From: Glandiceps talaboti
Lineage: Eukaryota > Hemichordata > Enteropneusta > Spengelidae
DNA: 64,000 nt
NCBI RefSeq assembly: GCF_964340395.1
Contig: NC_135564.1
Coordinates: forward strand, 23,476,887-23,540,886
Reading direction: 5' to 3'
The number at the start of each line of letters is the position of its first letter. The stretch's first letter is position 1. The notes under the pieces were generated by a model that saw only the letters and a list, made by a program, of their open reading frames with translations, was not told where the DNA came from and did no database searches. Below, piece after piece: positions 59,578 to 64,000 of this stretch. Made by a program: the position numbers and the translations under genes.

Positions 59578-60092
59578 CTATAGGCAGGCCTATAGACATG
59601 TCTATAGGCTGGCCTATAGGATCCTATAGAGAATTGGGACGTTTTGCCTATAGGTTTCTAGAGGCCAGCCTATAGGTTTCTATAGGCTAGCCTATAGGTT
59701 TCTGTAGGCCAGCCTATTGACATCTATAGGTCAGCCTATAGAAACCTATAGGCCAGCTATAAGTTTCTATAGGCCAACCTATAGACATCTATAGGTCAGC
59801 CTATAGACATCTATAGGCCAGCCTATAGGTTTCTATAGGCCAGCCTATAGGTTTCTATAGGCCAGCCTATAGATGTCTATAGGTCAGCCTATAGGTTTCT
59901 ATAGGCCAGCCTATAGATGTCTATAGGTCAGCCTATAGGTTTCCATAGGCCAGGCTATAGACATCTATAGGTCAGCCTATAGATGTCTATAGGTCAGCCT
60001 ATAGATGTCTATAGGTTAGCTTATAGGTTTCTATAGGCCAGCCTACCGGTATAGATGTCTATCAGCCTATAGATGTCTATAGGCCAGCATAG
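59578..60092. repeat. 22-bp palindromic minisatellite (CCTATAG family)
   Basis: About 22-23 units, each built from inverted halves such as CCTATAGATGTCTATAGG or CCTATAGGTTTCTATAGG joined by CCAG, TCAG or similar. The first full unit, 59588-59609, starting GCCTATAGACA, is a perfect 22-bp palindrome. Most units differ only in their central 2-4 nt. Because the halves are self-complementary, any part can pair with itself or with other units. Confidence 0.93.
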
Positions 60093-61295
60093 AATTTCTG
60101 CACAATTTCTAGACTCAATAAATAAATGAATCAATGTCCCAAGAATATTCTGGGAAATAAAGTCTTGAGACAAGAAAAAGAGTATTTATATTTGTTAAGA
60201 CTAAACAAAACCCAGACTTTCATCTTTTTAAACTTTTATTTACTGAAAAATGTATGTTTTGAAACACAAAGTTTTCAGATACCTCTCTGAACACAAGTAT
60301 TAAATTGGTCAAATAGCAGATAGATTTGCTTAAAAATAGACCTTGGCTTAACTCAGGGGTTTTTTGGTTTAAAATTTGATGTCATTGTAATTTACAGATG
60401 ACTTGTCTTTGACTTTGTGCAGTTACTTAATAGTACTAGTGTGTCCTGCAGAACGAGTAAAGGTTCCGAGTCATGTACGGTATCTCTTCCTATATTTTAA
60501 TGAATTTTCCCCGATTACCTAAAATTATTACTGGAATCTTCTGTTGTTACTATGGTCATCATTTGCTTGTTGCTCCATTGCTAGCTGTCATGGTACCTTT
60601 TATGTTATTTGAGTTTCGTTTTTTATCTTGAATCATAGATCTTCATATTGTCATTTTCTTACATACTGGGCAAACTCAAGCTTCTGGACTCCTGTTGGCA
60701 AGAAGGCCTAAACTGAATTTTCACTTTGGATGATCTGGAGGGGGACTGCTGGAAAAAGGTGGATTTATCTCTTCTATGGTTCGAGTTGTCCCATGCCAGA
60801 CAGTTAGGTATCTCTAAGCTGTTTTCTGAAAGGAAATTTATGTTCAAATATATTAGAATATAACATTTCAAGTTCCCGTTTTCTCAATTTGGTCTTACAT
60901 ATTTATACATCACCATATGCATTTCTTTTTATGACATAATTTTCCAAATTTTTATATTCAATCACATTCATTTCAAATAAATTACTCGTCTCAATCAGTA
61001 TGACAAGCATCATGAAGGTACGTGAATCATACATGTATTTGTTAAAGTTTATAGGAGAGAAAAAACATACTACATTGTATATTGGAGGGCAACACAACAT
61101 TGCACATATATGCTGGCATAAAATAGCCAAGCTGTTTCCCTCAAATCTTGAAATAAAAGATATAGAAACAGCTACTGTAACAACTCTTGAAACTCTCAAA
61201 TCAGAAATAAAACAAGTGTATGAGTATTTTCTAAAACAGGAATGTGTACTTACCATGGACATGCAAGGAAACATATCTTAAAACAAGGTCCTTTT
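60093..61295. other. Non-coding DNA with one doubtful ORF
   Basis: No clear gene. Apart from the frame at 61000-61281, nothing stands out. Confidence 0.5.
61000..61281 (+). CDS. Doubtful 93-codon ORF, unknown
   Basis: I do not recognise this protein. The frame lies outside the obvious repeats, just upstream of a family C copy, and its composition is more protein-like than most short frames here. It has an internal stretch EIKDIETATVTTLETLKSEI that could be helical, and no signal peptide or membrane segment. A minus-strand frame of 123 codons overlaps it fully, so openness alone is weak evidence. An AG at 60998 and GTACTT near 61246 could be read as splice sites, but I cannot support an exon. 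Confidence 0.15.
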   Translation: MTSIMKVRESYMYLLKFIGEKKHTTLYIGGQHNIAHICWHKIAKLFPSNLEIKDIETATVTTLETLKSEIKQVYEYFLKQECVLTMDMQGNIS

Positions 61296-62260
61296 TAGTC
61301 CCCGCCGGACAAAGTCCGGACGGGGACTTATGGATTGGTTTCCGTCCGTCCAGAGCCTTTTCTTGGAGATGCCTTAACCGATTTTTTTCAAACTTGGTAC
61401 AGGGGCAACATACTATAACATATATGCACGTCAATTTGTTTTATGATACGATCCAATATGGCTGCCTAGCAGCCATTTTGTTTGCGAATTTTCCCTGTCC
61501 GAAGCCATAACTCAGACATGCTTGAACAGATCTCATTCAAAGTTGGTATTAAGGACAGTGTTCTATGACATACATGTGCATATACATTGTTGTCGTGATA
61601 CGATCCAATATGGCTGCCTGGCAGCCATTTTGTTTGCAAATTTTCCATGTCCAAAGCCATAACTCAGACATGCTTGAACAGATCTCATTCAAAGTTGGTA
61701 TTAGGACAGTGTTCTATGACATACATGTGCATATCCATTTTCGTCATGATACGATCCAATATGGCTGCCTGGCAGCCATTTTGTTTGTGAATTTTCCTTG
61801 TCCAAAGCCATAACTCAGACATGCTTGAACAGATCTCATTCAAAGTTGGTATTAGGACAGTGTTCTATGACATACATGTGCATATCCATTTTCGTCGTGA
61901 TACAATCCAATATGGCTGCCTGGCAGCCATTTTGTTTGCGAATTTTCCCTGTCCAAAGCCATAACTCAGACATGCTTGAACAGATCTCATTCAAAGTTGG
62001 TATTAGCACAGTGTTCTATGACATACATCTGCATATCCATTTTTGTCGTGATACAATCAGATATGGCTGCCTGGCAGCCATTTTGTTGGCGCAGTTTTCA
62101 TGTCCAAAGCCATAACTCAGACATGCTTGAACAGAGTAGTGATATCAAAAACAACCAAATGAGGCCAAACCACATTAACCAGGTTTGAAAATGACAACAT
62201 AAACTGCCAGTTCCTTAAAACCCAATCATAGCGGGGAGTATGTCATTGTCAATGACTTGT
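61296..62260 (+). mobile_element. Family C element, longest copy, five 151-bp core units
   Basis: It starts TAGTCCCCGCCGGACAAAG with partner GTCCGGACGGGGAC, a short (GTCC) tract, TTGGAGATGCCTTAACCG and AAACTTGGTACAGGGGCAAC. The core phrase ATCCAATATGGCTGCC begins at 61451, 61603, 61754 and 61905, with a variant at 62056; spacing 152, 151, 151, 151. It ends CAATCATAGCGGGGAGTATG, then TCAATGACTTGT. Terminal inverted repeats are AGTCCCCGC and GCGGGGA(C/G)T. The overlapping plus-strand ORFs (61244-62188) share near-identical peptides because they translate the same unit in different frames; they are not genes. Confidence 0.8.
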
Positions 62261-63967
62261 CATTTATCAGCCTTGTGGTCTCTACTAGCTATATTCTTCA
62301 AGCTATTCCTGTCACCACAATTGCTTGATTTGTTGAAAACTAGTTCACTTTTTAGGCAAAAATATAGCACGTACATGCATGTACATGTACCCTTTTGTCC
62401 ATGCTTTAAGGTACCCCAATTCCGTCAAAAAATGGCAAATTCAGCATTTTGAAATGAGCAGTACGCTCAGACATCTCGCTCACATTTTTAGTGTGATCTC
62501 TTCTATTTGCGTTTACGTTACAGGAATTGTAGTGTTTGCTTCCAGTTAAGCATACTGGAATGAAGAAAGCACAAAAACAGAAGAAAAATCCCTCAAAATC
62601 ACAGTAATCGCTACAATTATTGCAGCTATAGCTGGGACTGTGAATACTTCATTGTATGGAACTGATCTTTGCATTCATGAACAATTTATAATCTCATCCA
62701 CAAGTTGTGTGTGTTGGAGTGCCAATAGTGTGTCCCAAGTCTGCTCTTTGATATCAAACATTGTGAGTAGTTTTATTTGCCACAACCAGCCATCAGTAAT
62801 TTTCAAGTGAACTCTAAGTTTATAAATTTAAGCATAGTTTTTCATACAAGCAATTTCGCTCTTAATTTGATCCAAATTCATGACTTTCAGAGAGATGGAA
62901 ATTGTCAAGTGATGACAAACTGTTGATATCCTGCTGACAAATGTACTGTGGAGAAGGTGATGAAGATTGGCTATCCATTGTGATCAAGAAACACACCTGC
63001 TTATTTCCACGGCAACTCAATACCACAGTATCACTTAGGAAGGTAAATTTTGCAGATTAGCTTTTGTTTGAGAGTCTCAGAGTAATTGTCAATTTGACTT
63101 CTAAAAAATATTCCCTCAGAAATGTTTGACTCATCAGCCAAGATTTGGTAGAGTGTAAAGATCGACTGACGTGATTTGTCTGTGACAGCTATAAGATACA
63201 CTAGAGAAAATACAGAATGTTCTTAACAGGCAAGTGGACTCTCTAGAGCACAGTCAGCCCTAAATAATGCAAACAGAAGATCAATCTTTTGTTTCAAATA
63301 TGTGAAGATATTTACTCCCTCTAAAATAAAGATTGATTTGCCAACATGCTATTGATGAATACACATTGATTAAAGTAAATTGCAACATGGCACTTAAAAA
63401 ACCAACAATAGTCTCTGCATGAAAATTCAAACAGGAAACAGTTCTTCATCATTATTTTGTAGTGAATGTTCTGTCTTTGTTTGCCAACTGCTGAATACCC
63501 TGTTTGTATTCAACTTTCCATTAGTTTTCAAAGATATTGATGAAACTTTTCTTTCTTCAAACATTTCACTATATACATATATTACTGTCAGTCATTGGTT
63601 GAGCCTATTCCATCAGCAGATGGATCATTACCATACATGGCATGTACAGTGTGTGAAATTAACCACTATAAGGACTGACAGGTAGCAAAAGCTGCCGGTT
63701 CTTATGGAAAACTGCTGGTCCATACTCAATGCAGTTCACATTCACGACCTGTATGTACATCAACCCCCCCCCCCCCCCCATACAGATCAAATGATTTTGA
63801 TCTTTAACATGATTCAACATATCCTTTGATAAAAGAGAGTACAACGAATTGTTCAATATTCACTCTTTATTTCATCAAAATATTATTTGTTCTTACAATT
63901 GAACATTTCCACTCACAGTCAAAAAATAACTTGGAAGCGAATTTGGGATTCCCATCTGAGTAATTTT
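62261..63967. other. Non-coding DNA
   Basis: No gene supported. 62485-62633 is the inverted partner of 59298-59440. A C16 tract lies at 63764-63779. The rest shows no repeat family that I recognise. Confidence 0.5.
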
Positions 63968-64000
63968 TAGCAAAACTAAACTGATAAGGTTCAGTAGTGC
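63968..64000 (+). mobile_element. Start of another family B element, cut by the window edge
   Basis: TAGCAAAACTAAACTGATAA followed by GGTTCAGTAGTGC is the family B 5' hairpin with two changes. The rest lies beyond the window. Confidence 0.7.

Noticed and set aside
61244-62188. Overlapping ORFs repeating phrases such as SKAITQTCLNRSHSKLVL and FYDIHVHIHF
   Set aside because: They are translations of the 151-bp family C core in several frames. The same happens at 28898-29340 and 40076-40710.

Overview
This window looks like gene-poor DNA from a metazoan nuclear genome, most likely a marine invertebrate (mollusc, hemichordate, cephalochordate or similar). The phylum cannot be fixed from the sequence because no conserved host gene is visible. 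The grounds are AT-rich non-coding DNA, long satellite arrays, several decayed LINE families with APE-type endonuclease and reverse transcriptase (RT), a tRNA-derived SINE, and dispersed elements carrying (GTCC)n/(CTGT)n microsatellites like the 'pearl'/DINE-type elements described in bivalves and other invertebrates. I find no operons, bacterial genes, CRISPR arrays, rRNA or confident tRNA genes.

Layout. Positions 1-25016 are one uninterrupted minisatellite of 29-bp and 27-bp units, open at the left window edge, with several layers of higher-order repetition: about 1.25-1.4 kb, 3.8 kb, a 934-bp tandem duplication, and two 5-kb segments lying exactly 9857 bp apart. Its minus strand has no stop codon in any frame of the basic unit, which produces spurious ORFs of up to 2997 codons. 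After about 115 bp of unique DNA comes a second satellite, 24 units of 52 bp in perfect register (25131-26378).

From about 26.4 kb to the right edge the DNA is a mosaic of mobile-element debris. Three dispersed families recur, here called A, B and C. Each starts with a terminal hairpin, continues with a tetranucleotide microsatellite and a conserved block, then a core of tandem repeats (about 147, 112 and 151 bp respectively), and ends with an inverted copy of the hairpin arm plus a short tail. This architecture resembles non-autonomous Helentron-associated (HINE/pearl) elements. Family A lies at 28589-29685, 32271-33453, 35655-36945 and 49448-52170. Family B lies at 29686-30025, 30720-30850, 34161-35417, 41555-42330, 44600-46225, 47465-48570, 51224-52100 and 63968-64000. 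Family C lies at 28919-29412, 40086-40770, 58783-59113 and 61296-62260. They are nested in one another.

Four LINE remnants are present: 39000-39880 (+, internally deleted), 43085-44405 (+), 52590-55908 (+, the best preserved, interrupted by three in-frame stops and an upstream frameshift) and 56199-58782 (-, interrupted by a 551-bp transposon-like insert with an 8-bp target duplication). A tRNA-derived SINE sits inside a family B copy. A 22-bp palindromic minisatellite lies at 59578-60092.

No intact protein-coding gene is supported. The retroelement ORFs are decayed, and most other ORFs are chance or repeat-derived. The interest lies in the repeat architecture and the legible order of nested insertions.
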